Shown here in pieces: positions 43,383-52,170 of a stretch of DNA of 64,000 nucleotides. The notes beneath the pieces are model-generated. The model ran no database searches and had not been told where the DNA came from. It was given only the letters and a program-made list of their open reading frames with translations. The stretch spans positions 28,336 through 92,335 of IMG/VR virus record IMGVR_UViG_3300036770_007174; one strand, written 5' to 3'. The stretch comes from a virus. Position 1 is the first letter of the stretch. The number at the start of each line of letters is the position of its first letter. The translations under genes were made by a program, and so were the position numbers.

Positions 43383-44873
43383 ATGAGATCAGGAATGAGC
43401 GGACGCCTCCGCGAGGCCTGGCGCGCTCTGCGTGGCTACGCTGCAGCCCAGGACGCCCGCGCGTCCACCTGGGCGGCCTCCGGTGGCAGCGCCAACAGCG
43501 AGGTGGCGAGCGCATCGAGCACCATTACCCGCCGCGCCCGCGATGCCGTCCGGAATGACCCCTACGCCGCCCGTATTATCGACCTCTGGACCGGCAACGC
43601 CGTCGGCGCCGGTATCACCACCCGCTGGCCCGACAAGAAGCACGCCGATGCCTGGCGGCGATGGGCCGAGAGCACCGCCTGCGACGCCGAGGGACGACTC
43701 GACCTCTATGGGCTGCAGGCGCTGGTGATGCGCTCCGTGGTCGAGAGCGGTGAATGCCTGGTTCGGCTGCTCACCAGCGAGCCGACATCCGTCAACCCCA
43801 TTGGCCTGCGGTTGCAGGTGCTGGAGAGCGACCATCTCGACGCCAGCCGGACCGGCACGATCGGCGGCGCTATCACTGTGCAGGGCATTAGCCTCGATGC
43901 CACCGGCGCACCGGCAGCGTACTGGCTGTTCCCGCAGCATCCGGGCGCCAGCTGGTATCTGGCTGGCATGAGCCAGAGCAGCGTGCCGATCCCTGCCAGC
44001 GAGGTACTGCACATCTATCGCAAGCGCAGACCCGGTCAGCTACGCGACGTGTCCTGGCTGGCACCGATCTTGCTGCGGCTGCGCGACCTCGGCGACTACG
44101 AGGCCGCCCTGTTGATGAAGGCCAAGATCGAGGCGTGCCTCGCCGCCGTGGTGACGGAGGAGGGTGATGAGGTGCTCACCGGTCCCGCGGCGGGTCTGCT
44201 GAAGGACGCGCAGGGCCGCACGGTAGAAGCCTTCGAGCCGGGGATGATCCTGTATCGCCGCGGCAGCGGCAGCGTCGAAGTGGTCAACCCATCCGGCGGT
44301 GGCAGCCACACCGCCTTCGCGCGGCGGGCGCTGGAAGCGGCCTCGGTCGGCGCCGGACTGACCTACGATCAAGTGTCCGGCGACCTCACGGCCGCCAACT
44401 ACTCCAGCCTGCGGGCGGGCAAGATCGAGTTCCGCCGGCTTTGCGAGCAGGTGCAGTACGGCATGCTGATCCCGATGCTGGTGCGGCCCATCGCCGACCG
44501 TTTTCATCAGCAGGGTGCGCTGCTGGGCCTTTGGGGCGCGGAGATGCCGCCCGATTTCGCGCATGTCCCACCGGCGCACGAGATGATCGATCCGCTGAAG
44601 GACACCACGGCGTTGATCGCCCAGGTGCGCGCCGGCTTCGTGCCGCAGCCCGAGGCTGTGGGCTCCTTCGGCTACGACTTCCGCCAGGCGGTGGAGATGA
44701 TCCGCGAGGCCAATGGACTGCTCGACGACGCCGGTATCTCGCTCGACAGCGATCCCCGCCGCGTCGCCAAGTCGGGATCCGCGCAGGACGCGGCCCAAAT
44801 GGCGGCCATCGAGATCGCCGCGACAGGTGCCGCGATGCCGGCGCAGACGCAGGCCCCGCAACCTCAAGGCTGA
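43383..44873 (+). CDS. phage portal protein, lambda family
   Basis: The 496-residue portal has family blocks RRARDAVRNDPYAARIID, NAVGAGI, LDLYGLQALVMRSVVESGE, LQVLESDHLD, IYRKRRPGQLRDVSWLAP, GLTYDQVSGDLTAANYSSLRAG and a helical C-terminus. It forms the dodecameric ring at the capsid vertex. ATG 43383 is chosen; ATG 43395 is an alternative. Confidence 0.9.
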   Translation: MRSGMSGRLREAWRALRGYAAAQDARASTWAASGGSANSEVASASSTITRRARDAVRNDPYAARIIDLWTGNAVGAGITTRWPDKKHADAWRRWAESTACDAEGRLDLYGLQALVMRSVVESGECLVRLLTSEPTSVNPIGLRLQVLESDHLDASRTGTIGGAITVQGISLDATGAPAAYWLFPQHPGASWYLAGMSQSSVPIPASEVLHIYRKRRPGQLRDVSWLAPILLRLRDLGDYEAALLMKAKIEACLAAVVTEEGDEVLTGPAAGLLKDAQGRTVEAFEPGMILYRRGSGSVEVVNPSGGGSHTAFARRALEAASVGAGLTYDQVSGDLTAANYSSLRAGKIEFRRLCEQVQYGMLIPMLVRPIADRFHQQGALLGLWGAEMPPDFAHVPPAHEMIDPLKDTTALIAQVRAGFVPQPEAVGSFGYDFRQAVEMIREANGLLDDAGISLDSDPRRVAKSGSAQDAAQMAAIEIAATGAAMPAQTQAPQPQG

Positions 44874-44877
44874 CACC

Positions 44878-46989
44878 ATGACCGAACCCATCGAACCGGG
44901 CGGGAGCGATCCCGCACCGGTGACGACGCATGCCAATCGACTTCCCACCGATGGGCAGTCGATCACCGCCGCCCGCGCTCTCTCGGCACCGGCGACCGTC
45001 AACCGCGCCGCGCGCACCGTCGAGGTGGTGTGGTCCACAGGCGCCCGTGCCCGCAACTTCGTCCCACCCCTTGGCCTGATCACCGAGGAACTCGACATGT
45101 CGCCCAACGCGGTGCGCATGCAGGGGCTGCGAGATGGCGGGACCCCGGTGCTCAACACCCACCGCAGTGGTGATGCCCGCGACGTCGTGGGACGCGTGAT
45201 CGCCGCGCGGCTGGAAGCCGGCCGCGGCATTGCCACGCTGCAGTTCTCGTCCGCGGCCGATGTCGAGCCGCTGTGGCAGCGCATCGCCGACGGCACGCTG
45301 CGCAGCGTCAGCGTCGGCTATCGCGTGCACCGCTACGAGCCGATCCCGGATTCGGTCGCCGGCACCGTACATCGCGCCGTCGATTGGGAGCCCTACGAGA
45401 TCTCCGTTGTCCCGCTGCCGGTCGATCCAGCCGCCGCCGTGCGCGGCGCCAGTGACACCCCGCCCATGCCGGCCATCGAGCCGGTCATCCCCGATCCCGC
45501 CCTCACGATCACCCAGGAGACGACCATGCCGGACCCGGCAGACGCCGCGCCGACCACCACTGCCACTGGCCAGGAGGCCAATCCGACCATGCCCCCCAAC
45601 ACTGCGACTGCACCCACGGCGTCGGCGGCCCCGGCCACGACGTCGCCCCCGGCGCCCGACCTCGATGCCATCCGTGCCGAGGCCGATCGCGCTGCCACCG
45701 AGCGCATCGCCAGCTATGACCCCGTGCTCACCGCCGCCCGCGGCCTGCTGCCGGACGAGCAGATCGATGCCCAGCGCCAGGCCGCCATCCGCGAGCGGAT
45801 CTCCACTGACGTGCTGCGGGGCCGGTTGTGGGATGCCTTCGCCCGGCAGGGGCGGAGCACGCCGCCGACGCTGCCGGCCAATCCGGCTGCAGGTCCGGGC
45901 GCCCAGGACCCCGAGAGCGTCCGCGACGCCATGGCCGAGGCGCTGGCCGTGCGCGCCATGCCCGGCTACCAGCCGGCCGGCGGGGCAGCGGGACGCCACA
46001 GCGAGTTCCTCGGCTGGCGCCCCTCCGACATGGTGCGGGAACTGCTGACGCTGCGCGGCGAGCGCCAGGTGCCGCGCGATCCCGTCCGTCTCGCCGAGCG
46101 TGCCTTCCACACCACCAGCGACTTCCCGGCCCTGCTCTCGGCCGCGGCCAACAAGATGCTGCTCGCCGCCTACGCGCCGGCCGCCCCCAGCTACCGCCAG
46201 GTCTTCCTGCGGCGCGACTTCCGCGACTTCAAGCCGCACCGCCACCTGCGGATCGGCGACTTCCCAGTGCTCCAGCCGCTGCTGGAGAACGGCGAGATCC
46301 AGGCCGGTACCATGTCCGAGAGCCAGGAGATCGTGCTGCTGCAGACCTTCGCCCGGCGCATTCGCGTGACCCGGCAGATGCTGGTCAACGACGACCTGGG
46401 TGCGTTCACCGATTTCGCCGCGATGATCGGCCGGCGCGTCGCCGACTTCGAGAATGCCACCGCCTATGGGCTGATGAACCTCGCCAACGGCGACGGTCCG
46501 ACGTTGCTCACCGGCAGCGCACCGGTGTTCGCCACCGCGGCGACGCGGGCCAACAAGGCGGCCTCCGGCACGGCGCTGGACGAGACCAACATCGGCAAGG
46601 GCCGCGAGGCGATCATGAAGCAGCGCTCGCTCGACGGGCTGCCGATCGCGCTCGGCCGCAGCATGCGCGTGCTGGTGGGGCCGGCGCTCGAACTCGCGGC
46701 GCTGAGGCTGACCACCTCGATCACCCCGGCGAACTCCGGCAGCGTGAACCCCTATGTCGGGCTGCTGCAGCCGGTGGTGGAGCCGCTGATCCCGGCCAAC
46801 CGCTGGTATCTCTTCGCCGAGCCCCCGACGACGCCGGTCTATGTCTACGGCTACCTCAATGGCGCCGAGGGGCCGCAGGTCACCACCGGCCCCGTCTCGG
46901 GCGTCGATGGCGTCGAAGTGTCGGTGATCTTCGACTTCGGGGTGGGTGCCATCGACTGGCGCGGCGCCTGGTTCAACCCCGGCACCTGA
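44878..46989 (+). CDS. prohead protease-major capsid protein fusion
   Basis: The 703-residue protein starts four bases after the portal stop. Residues 35-200 match the Mu/HK97-type prohead protease (TVEVVWSTGARARNF, GTPVLNTHRSGDARDVVGRV, RSVSVGYRVHRYE, EISVVPLPVDPAA). A disordered Pro/Thr/Ala linker follows to about 250. The C-terminal part from about 390 is the capsid subunit (YRQVFLRRDFRDFKPHRHLR, IRVTRQMLVNDDLGAFTDF). Capsid assembly and self-processing are thus on one chain, presumably separated by cleavage in the linker. Confidence 0.85.
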   Translation: MTEPIEPGGSDPAPVTTHANRLPTDGQSITAARALSAPATVNRAARTVEVVWSTGARARNFVPPLGLITEELDMSPNAVRMQGLRDGGTPVLNTHRSGDARDVVGRVIAARLEAGRGIATLQFSSAADVEPLWQRIADGTLRSVSVGYRVHRYEPIPDSVAGTVHRAVDWEPYEISVVPLPVDPAAAVRGASDTPPMPAIEPVIPDPALTITQETTMPDPADAAPTTTATGQEANPTMPPNTATAPTASAAPATTSPPAPDLDAIRAEADRAATERIASYDPVLTAARGLLPDEQIDAQRQAAIRERISTDVLRGRLWDAFARQGRSTPPTLPANPAAGPGAQDPESVRDAMAEALAVRAMPGYQPAGGAAGRHSEFLGWRPSDMVRELLTLRGERQVPRDPVRLAERAFHTTSDFPALLSAAANKMLLAAYAPAAPSYRQVFLRRDFRDFKPHRHLRIGDFPVLQPLLENGEIQAGTMSESQEIVLLQTFARRIRVTRQMLVNDDLGAFTDFAAMIGRRVADFENATAYGLMNLANGDGPTLLTGSAPVFATAATRANKAASGTALDETNIGKGREAIMKQRSLDGLPIALGRSMRVLVGPALELAALRLTTSITPANSGSVNPYVGLLQPVVEPLIPANRWYLFAEPPTTPVYVYGYLNGAEGPQVTTGPVSGVDGVEVSVIFDFGVGAIDWRGAWFNPGT

Positions 46990-47042
46990 GCCTGCGCCGG
47001 CAACGCCCGGCTGATCCTCATCTCCATCCTCATCGTCACGCG

Positions 47043-47075
47043 GACGGGCGGCCTTCGGGTCGCCCGTCGCGTTTT
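47043..47075 (+). terminator. UUCG-capped terminator after the capsid gene
   Basis: GACGGGCGGCC and GGGTCGCCCGTC form an 11-base-pair stem (one G-T pair) closed by a C(TTCG)G tetraloop, and TTTT follows at 47072-47075. It lies 54 bases after the capsid stop and can reduce or end transcription into the tail genes. Confidence 0.7.
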
Positions 47076-47089
47076 CGGAGTGTCTCAGC

Positions 47090-47431
47090 ATGAAGAACTT
47101 CGTCCAGCCGGGCCTCTCGGTCTCGCTGCCCATGCCGTACGACCGCACCTCTGGCCAAGGCGTGCTCGTCGGTGCCCTGTTCGGTGTCGTCGCGGTCGAT
47201 GCGCTTTCCGGTGTCACCGCCGATGTCGCGGTGAACGGCGTGTTCGATATCACCAAGGAGGCGCCGCTGGTGATTGCCGTCGGCGCCCGGGTGTTCTGGG
47301 ACAATACCAACCGCCGGGTCACCACCACCGCCACCGGCAACGTCGCCATCGGCCATGCCGTCGCCGCTGCGGCGTCGGCCGACACCACGGTGCGGGTCCG
47401 TCTCTCCGGCTCCACCGCGGCAGGCACCTGA
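47090..47431 (+). CDS. DUF2190 capsid-associated protein
   Basis: The 113-residue protein has the pattern MKNFVQPGLSVSLPMP, VLVGALFGVVAVDAL, ITKEAPLVIAVGARVFWDN and NVAIGHAVAAA. DUF2190 proteins decorate or stabilise capsids. It follows the capsid gene after the terminator-like hairpin. Confidence 0.85.
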   Translation: MKNFVQPGLSVSLPMPYDRTSGQGVLVGALFGVVAVDALSGVTADVAVNGVFDITKEAPLVIAVGARVFWDNTNRRVTTTATGNVAIGHAVAAAASADTTVRVRLSGSTAAGT

Positions 47432-47457
47432 CGCCGCCTCACCTCAGGAACCCCGCC

Positions 47458-47634
47458 ATGACCTATCTGATCGCCCGCTTCCGCGAGGCCAGCACCTATG
47501 GTGCGCTCACCGGCGTCTTCGCCGCGCTCGGCCTGCATTTCGATCCCGGCGTGATGCAGAACATCACCCTCATCGGCACTGGCATCGCCGGCCTGCTCGG
47601 CATCCTGCTCCGCGACCGGGGGGCCGGCGCATGA
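47458..47634 (+). CDS. small holin-like membrane protein
   Basis: The 58-residue protein has helices in TYGALTGVFAALGLHF and ITLIGTGIAGLLGILL and a charged end RDRGAGA. The endolysin start overlaps its end (ATGA at 47631), the usual holin-endolysin order. It would form the pores that release the lysin. Confidence 0.7.
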   Translation: MTYLIARFREASTYGALTGVFAALGLHFDPGVMQNITLIGTGIAGLLGILLRDRGAGA

Positions 47635-48011
47635 TGACGGCCCGCGACAAGGCCCGGCTCGCCGGCGTGCATCCCGACCTGGTGGCCGTCGTCGAGGCGG
47701 CGCGCCAGCTTCTGCCCTTCATCGTGGTGGAGGGGATGCGCACGCGCGAGCGCCAGGCCCAGCTGGTGAAGGCCGGCGCCAGCCGAACGATGGACAGCCG
47801 CCACCTCACCGGTCACGCCGTCGATCTCGCCCCGACGGTGGCAGGCAAGGTCCGCTGGGATTGGCCGTTATTTTTTCCTATGGCCAAGGCGATGAAGGAC
47901 GCGGCCCAGGCCCGCGGCGTTGCCCTGGTCTGGGGTGGCGACTGGCCGAAGTTCCGCGACGGTCCGCACTTCGAACTCAACCGCGATGCCTATCCGGCGG
48001 GGAGGGGCTGA
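47631..48011 (+). CDS. phage endolysin, M15 D-Ala/L-Ala-D-Glu peptidase
   Basis: This 126-residue protein has the VanY/CwlK peptidase core: VEGMRTRERQAQLVKAGAS, SRHLTGHAVDLAP with zinc-binding His and Asp, and DGPHFELNR with the second His. It hydrolyses peptidoglycan cross-links at lysis. Its stop overlaps the next start (TGATG). Confidence 0.9.
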   Translation: MMTARDKARLAGVHPDLVAVVEAARQLLPFIVVEGMRTRERQAQLVKAGASRTMDSRHLTGHAVDLAPTVAGKVRWDWPLFFPMAKAMKDAAQARGVALVWGGDWPKFRDGPHFELNRDAYPAGRG

Positions 48012-49375
48012 TGTCGGCCTTCGCCTCCATGTTGGCCGCTGTGCACGCTGACACCAACATCGGCACGCCGGCCGACTTCCGCCGCCCGCCCGGCCCCTGG
48101 GTGCCGGCCCGCGTCGTTCTGTCCCGGCCGACCGACACCATCGGCGGGCTGGGCGGCATCGCGACCCGGGCCGGCAGCCTGGCCGCCGCTCTCCTGGCCG
48201 GCGACATCGCGCCGCTCGTGCCGCGGCGGGGCGATGAGCTGCTGCTCGACGGCAGGGTGCGCAGCATCGAGACCGCCGAACCCGACCCGCTCGGCCTGTC
48301 CTGGCGCCTGGTCCTGTCCGATCTGCTCTCCGAGGCCGCGCCCGACCCGGTGATCGGCGCCATCCGCTACGATGCCTGGGACGTGCCGTCCTCCGGCCTG
48401 ACCCAGGCGGAACAGGCCGCGCTGTCGCAGACGGGCTTCACGCACCGTGCGCCCTTCTGGGCCGCGGTCGCTGGCAGCAGCGTGACCCTCCCGGCGGCGA
48501 CCCAGGCGCGCATGGACGCCGAGATCGCCCATGCGGCCGCCGCGGGCCTTGCCTTCTGGGCCTTCCTCGGCTGGGACCCGTCCACCCCGGAGATCACCGC
48601 GCTGAACCTCTACCGGTCGAGCAGCCGGCGCGGCGACATCGGCTTCTGCATGATCGAGAACATGCAGGGCCTTTACTATCTCGGGACCTGGCTGCCGAAC
48701 GTCGCCCGCACGATCGCGCTCATGGCCGAGCCCGGCTACCGGAAGGTCTTCGGCACCCGCCCGCTGCTGTTCATCAACTCCATGTCCGATGCCGACATCA
48801 TGGCGCGCTTCGGCAGCATGGACGCCACCGCAACGGTGCTCGACGGCATCCGCGAGCACTGCGTCCTCGCGGGTGTGGGCGACCCCTACATCGTCATGAT
48901 GGACGGGTGGCACACCCGCGCCGCCGCCCTGGCCGGCTATGGTGCCGATGCCGCCTCGTCCTATGCCGCGATCGGGCAGATCGCCGCGCCGACGCCCTAC
49001 ATCTCCCTGATGGCCGCGGCCGAGCAGTGGCGCATCGATGCCGCGGCGCTGGGCGTGGATGTGGTGCCGCCGCTGACCTTCGGCTGGGACTACCGGCCGC
49101 GCATCGGCGGACCGCCCGCCTGGTTTGGCGCCGCGGCGACCGGCGATCCCAACGCCCACTGGCTGCCGCCGACCCCCGACGAGATCGCACGGCATGCGGC
49201 CGATGCCGTCGCATGGCTGCGCGCCAACGAACCTGCCGCTCCGGCGCAGATCGCGATTGCCTATGCCTGGAACGAGTTCAGCGAGGGCGGCTGGCTCTGC
49301 CCGACCTTCCTGGCCGGGGAGCCGGCCGGCGACACCGCGCGCATCGCCGCCCTGGCGACCGTCCTCAAGCGATAG
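48011..49375 (+). CDS. head-tail adaptor fused to a glycosidase-like barrel
   Basis: In this 454-residue protein, the first 110 residues match the head-tail joining protein of GTA-like phages (MSAFASMLAAVHADTNIG, VPARVVLSRPTDTIGG, LVPRRGDELLLDGRVRSIE, WRLVLSD). From about residue 115 to the end it resembles the WbsX/GH99-like glycoside-hydrolase-type barrel: IGAIRYDAWD, AAAGLAFWAFLGWD, YIVMMDGWHTRA and AYAWNEFSEGGWLCPT. The adaptor part closes the head, and the barrel may cut or bind surface polysaccharide. Catalytic residues were not confirmed. Confidence 0.7.
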   Translation: MSAFASMLAAVHADTNIGTPADFRRPPGPWVPARVVLSRPTDTIGGLGGIATRAGSLAAALLAGDIAPLVPRRGDELLLDGRVRSIETAEPDPLGLSWRLVLSDLLSEAAPDPVIGAIRYDAWDVPSSGLTQAEQAALSQTGFTHRAPFWAAVAGSSVTLPAATQARMDAEIAHAAAAGLAFWAFLGWDPSTPEITALNLYRSSSRRGDIGFCMIENMQGLYYLGTWLPNVARTIALMAEPGYRKVFGTRPLLFINSMSDADIMARFGSMDATATVLDGIREHCVLAGVGDPYIVMMDGWHTRAAALAGYGADAASSYAAIGQIAAPTPYISLMAAAEQWRIDAAALGVDVVPPLTFGWDYRPRIGGPPAWFGAAATGDPNAHWLPPTPDEIARHAADAVAWLRANEPAAPAQIAIAYAWNEFSEGGWLCPTFLAGEPAGDTARIAALATVLKR

Positions 49376-49398
49376 CCGCCCCCCGCAAGGAGACCCCC

Positions 49399-49620
49399 AT
49401 GCTGATCCGCTTCACCATGCCCTGCGTCCTGGGCACGACCGAGTACGCCTCCGACGCGGAGGCAGATCTGCCGCCCGAGGTGGCCAACATGGCGCTGATG
49501 CTGGGACGCGGCGTGCGCGCGATGCCGGAGCCACAGTCTGCGCCGCCGCAGTCGGCACCGGAGGAGCCGACCGCCGCCACCCCGGTGCCCGATGAGAGCG
49601 CCGGGGCAGAGCAGACCTGA
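49399..49620 (+). CDS. small hypothetical structural protein
   Basis: The 73-residue protein has a small beta domain (MLIRFTMPCVLGTTEYASDA, LPPEVANMALMLGRGV) and a Pro/Ala/Glu-rich disordered tail. Between adaptor and tail-terminator genes, it is likely a minor structural protein. Function unknown. Confidence 0.6.
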   Translation: MLIRFTMPCVLGTTEYASDAEADLPPEVANMALMLGRGVRAMPEPQSAPPQSAPEEPTAATPVPDESAGAEQT

Positions 49621-49635
49621 CGGACGCCGCATCCC

Positions 49636-50085
49636 ATGGCGACCCCCCTGCGCGAGGCGGCGCTCGCTGCCGTCGCGGCGCGGCTGCGCGCGCAGATGCC
49701 CGACGTGGCGCTCGATCGCGCCCGGCGCAGCGCCATCGATGCCGATCGCGAGCGCCTGCCGCGCCTCATCCTGCGCGGCGAGGACATCGAGGCCGACGAC
49801 ACCCAGGAGCCCGGCCGCACGCACTACCGGATCGGCTTCGCGGTCGTCGCCGTCACGCGCGCCGGCTCGGACCTGGACCTCGAACAGGCGCTGTCATCGC
49901 TGCACGCGCGCATCGTCGCCGCCCTGGCCGGCTGGGTGCCGGACATCTGGGGTCTCGGCGACGTGGCCGAGCAGGGCGCGGAGTTCGTCCTCTACGACGC
50001 CGAGGACAGCGCCAAGCCGGCCGGCGAGTGCGTCGCGCGCTTCTCCATGCGCGCCGAGGCACCGAGCGGCAGTGCCACCCTCTGA
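49636..50085 (+). CDS. tail terminator-like protein
   Basis: The 149-residue protein has the pattern LREAALAAVAARLRAQMP, RTHYRIGFAVVAVTRAGSD, LEQALSSLHARIVAALAGW, like gpU/DUF3168 minor tail proteins that cap the tube. Its position just before the tail tube gene fits. Catalytic motifs are not expected. Confidence 0.7.
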   Translation: MATPLREAALAAVAARLRAQMPDVALDRARRSAIDADRERLPRLILRGEDIEADDTQEPGRTHYRIGFAVVAVTRAGSDLDLEQALSSLHARIVAALAGWVPDIWGLGDVAEQGAEFVLYDAEDSAKPAGECVARFSMRAEAPSGSATL

Positions 50086-50133
50086 CCCCGTCCTCTGTCG
50101 CCTCCCATCCCCTGGCGTTGAAAGGCCCGGCCC

Positions 50134-51300
50134 ATGACCACCTCCACGGTTCGCTCCAAGTTCGCGGCGTTCGCGGTGAAGCTCGAAACCCTGCCGGGCC
50201 AGGACGCCATCGGCGGCACCCCGGCAACCGGCGACTGGGTGCTCGGCGAGATCGAGTGGGACTACGATCCGCAGACGATCGAGAACCCGGAGATCACCGG
50301 CAGCCTCGATCGCGCACCGGGGATCGTCGGCGGGCTGCGCCCGAGGTTGCGCATCCGGGTGCCGCTGCGCGGCTCCGGCGGCTCCATGCCTCCGCCGGAC
50401 TGGGGCAAGCTGATGCAGTGCTGCGCCTACAGCGAGACGTTGACCCCGGCACCGATCGGCGCGCCGACGGCCGCCGTCGCCGGCACCCAGCTTTCCATCA
50501 CGGCGGGCGCGCCCTTCGGCACCACCCCGAACCAGTATCGCGGCATGCCGCTGCTGGCCTCCGGCGACCAGACCTTCACCACGGCGATCATCGGCTACAC
50601 CGGCGCCAAGGTGATCTTCCTCGGGGAAATGCGGGCCGTGGCCCCCACCACCGCCACCCTGATCCAGATCCCGGTGCACAATCTCTACGCGCCGACCTCG
50701 GACGAGGCGGTCTACAAGACCTGCACCATCTATGCCTATGTCGACGGCTACAACTGGCGGTTCGGCGGATGCGTCGGCACCTGGTCGCTGGAACTGACCA
50801 CCGGCGGCATCGGCATGCTGACCTTCGAGATGCGCGGCCAGATGCTCGCCAAGACCGGCGCCGCGCTGCCCACCGGATGGAACACCGTCATCCGCCCGGC
50901 CGCGCCGCGCTTCGTGGCCGGGCGCGCGCAGCTCAACTACGTCCTCGCGCGGTGTCGCAGCCTGACCTTCAACGCCGGCGTCGGCGTCACCCTGCCCGAC
51001 AACCCCGAGGCCATCGAGGGCTACGATCCCGCCGTGCCGATCGAGCGCGCCAGCGGCGGCAGCATCGACCCCCTCAAGGACACCGTGAACGGCACCCAGC
51101 TCTACGACAATTTCCGCTCCGGCGCCGGCATGTCGCTGTTCGCGGTCGTGGGCAGCATGCCGGGCAACCGCTTCATCATCACGGCACCCAATGTGCGCGC
51201 GCAGGGCATGCGCCATGGCCAGCGCGAGGGGTTGATGACCGACGAGATCCCCTTCGCCTGCAGCGGCGTCGACTCTGCGCTGTACCTCGCCGCCTTCTGA
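50134..51300 (+). CDS. major tail tube protein
   Basis: The 388-residue protein begins MTTSTVRSKFAAFAVKLETLPG and contains IENPEITGSLDRAPGIVGGLRPRLRIRVPLRG and GTWSLELTTGGIGMLTFEMRGQ, the beta-sheet pattern of phage tail tube proteins. It is larger than a lambda gpV-type subunit and may carry an extra surface domain. It builds the siphovirus tube. Confidence 0.8.
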   Translation: MTTSTVRSKFAAFAVKLETLPGQDAIGGTPATGDWVLGEIEWDYDPQTIENPEITGSLDRAPGIVGGLRPRLRIRVPLRGSGGSMPPPDWGKLMQCCAYSETLTPAPIGAPTAAVAGTQLSITAGAPFGTTPNQYRGMPLLASGDQTFTTAIIGYTGAKVIFLGEMRAVAPTTATLIQIPVHNLYAPTSDEAVYKTCTIYAYVDGYNWRFGGCVGTWSLELTTGGIGMLTFEMRGQMLAKTGAALPTGWNTVIRPAAPRFVAGRAQLNYVLARCRSLTFNAGVGVTLPDNPEAIEGYDPAVPIERASGGSIDPLKDTVNGTQLYDNFRSGAGMSLFAVVGSMPGNRFIITAPNVRAQGMRHGQREGLMTDEIPFACSGVDSALYLAAF

Positions 51301-51321
51301 TCCCCCACCCCGGAGCCCATC

Positions 51322-51897
51322 ATGGTCCCTGTCTTCACCCGGCGCGAGGCCGAGCGCTTCACGCCGCCCGGCTCGCCGCGCACGTACATCCTGGCCCCGC
51401 TCACCTTTCGCGAGCGGCAGGCCTTCCGCGCCGAGATGGCGCGCGAGGGCGGGCTCTATCCGCCGCGCGCGCAGCTTCTCGACGCGCTGCGCGAGGCGGT
51501 GCGCGAGGCCTCGCCCGGCAACGCCGACGAACTGGTCGCGCATATCGACGCGGCCGAGGCCGATCCCGACGGCGAGGACCGCGCGGTGCAGCAGCGCCTC
51601 GCCACGATCGAGGCGGCCTGCGCCGGCATCCCGGTCTATGCCACGCTGATCGCGGCGCGGCAGCGCTATGCCGGCATGCTGCCCTGGGTTGCCGCCCGCC
51701 ATGCGCTGCGCGGCTGGGAGGGCGACGGGCTGCCGCCCTTCCTGCGCCAGGGCGGCACGGTCCCGGCCGATCTGCTCGACCTGCTGCCGGGCGACGAGAT
51801 CGAGGCGGTGGGAAACCGCGCGGCCGAACTGATGCAGCCGGACCGGAGTGCGGAGGGAAACTCCGCACCGCCCTCGTCCTCGCCCGTGATCCCCTGA
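51322..51897 (+). CDS. tail assembly chaperone (gpG-like)
   Basis: The 191-residue protein with TYILAPLTFRERQAFRAEMAREGG and RQRYAGMLPWVAARHALRGW is a tail chaperone in the gpG position. Its last codons carry a -1 slippery heptamer (51855-51861) for making a longer GT-like product. It guides tail tube assembly around the tape measure. The zero-frame end EGNSAPPSSSPVIP is a disordered tail. Confidence 0.8.
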   Translation: MVPVFTRREAERFTPPGSPRTYILAPLTFRERQAFRAEMAREGGLYPPRAQLLDALREAVREASPGNADELVAHIDAAEADPDGEDRAVQQRLATIEAACAGIPVYATLIAARQRYAGMLPWVAARHALRGWEGDGLPPFLRQGGTVPADLLDLLPGDEIEAVGNRAAELMQPDRSAEGNSAPPSSSPVIP

Positions 51898-51931
51898 TCT
51901 GCCAGGGCGGTCTGCGTCCACCCGAGGGCGG
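51855..51931 (+). promoter_or_regulatory. programmed -1 frameshift signal (slippery site plus stem)
   Basis: Slippery heptamer G GGA AAC lies at 51855-51861 in the zero frame, the same class as lambda GGGAAAG. Six bases later CCGCCCTCG (51868-51876) pairs perfectly with CGAGGGCGG (51923-51931); an overlapping 8-base alternative, ACCGCCCT/AGGGCGGT (51867-51874 with 51904-51911), can also form. Slipping back one base joins the gpG frame to the downstream frame ending at 52169. Confidence 0.8.
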
Positions 51932-52169
51932 CGACTGGATCGTCGCAGGTCAGGTCTGGGCGGAGAATCCACGCATCGTCTTGGACGGCGCCTGGGCGGC
52001 CTTCGTGCGACTGTGGGCGTCCTGCCGCGCCGGCATGGGCGGCATCGCCTGCTGGCCGGATGCGGGCGGCGTGGCCGACCAGGCGGCCTGGGTGGTCGAT
52101 GCTTTCGCCACCCTGGGGGCCATCGACGCGGACCTCGACGAGGACGAGCGGCGGCGCCGCGGAGGCTGA
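51861..52169 (+). CDS. T domain of the frameshifted tail chaperone (gpGT-like)
   Basis: This frame has no good start of its own and continues from the slippery site as LRTALVLARDPLICQGG, then DWIVAGQVWAENPRIVLDGAWAAF, CRAGMGGIACWPDAGGVADQAAWVVDAF and an acidic, Arg-ending tail. The full fused protein would run 51322-52169 with about 282 residues. In lambda the T domain binds the tape measure, and the same role is inferred here. Confidence 0.75.
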   Translation, partial: LRTALVLARDPLICQGGLRPPEGGDWIVAGQVWAENPRIVLDGAWAAFVRLWASCRAGMGGIACWPDAGGVADQAAWVVDAFATLGAIDADLDEDERRRRGG

Positions 52170-52170
52170 C

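Noticed and set aside
44386-47538. Open minus-strand frame of 1050 codons opposite portal and capsid genes
   Set aside because: It is the antisense shadow of GC-rich coding genes; residues are low-complexity Arg/Gly/His with no domain.
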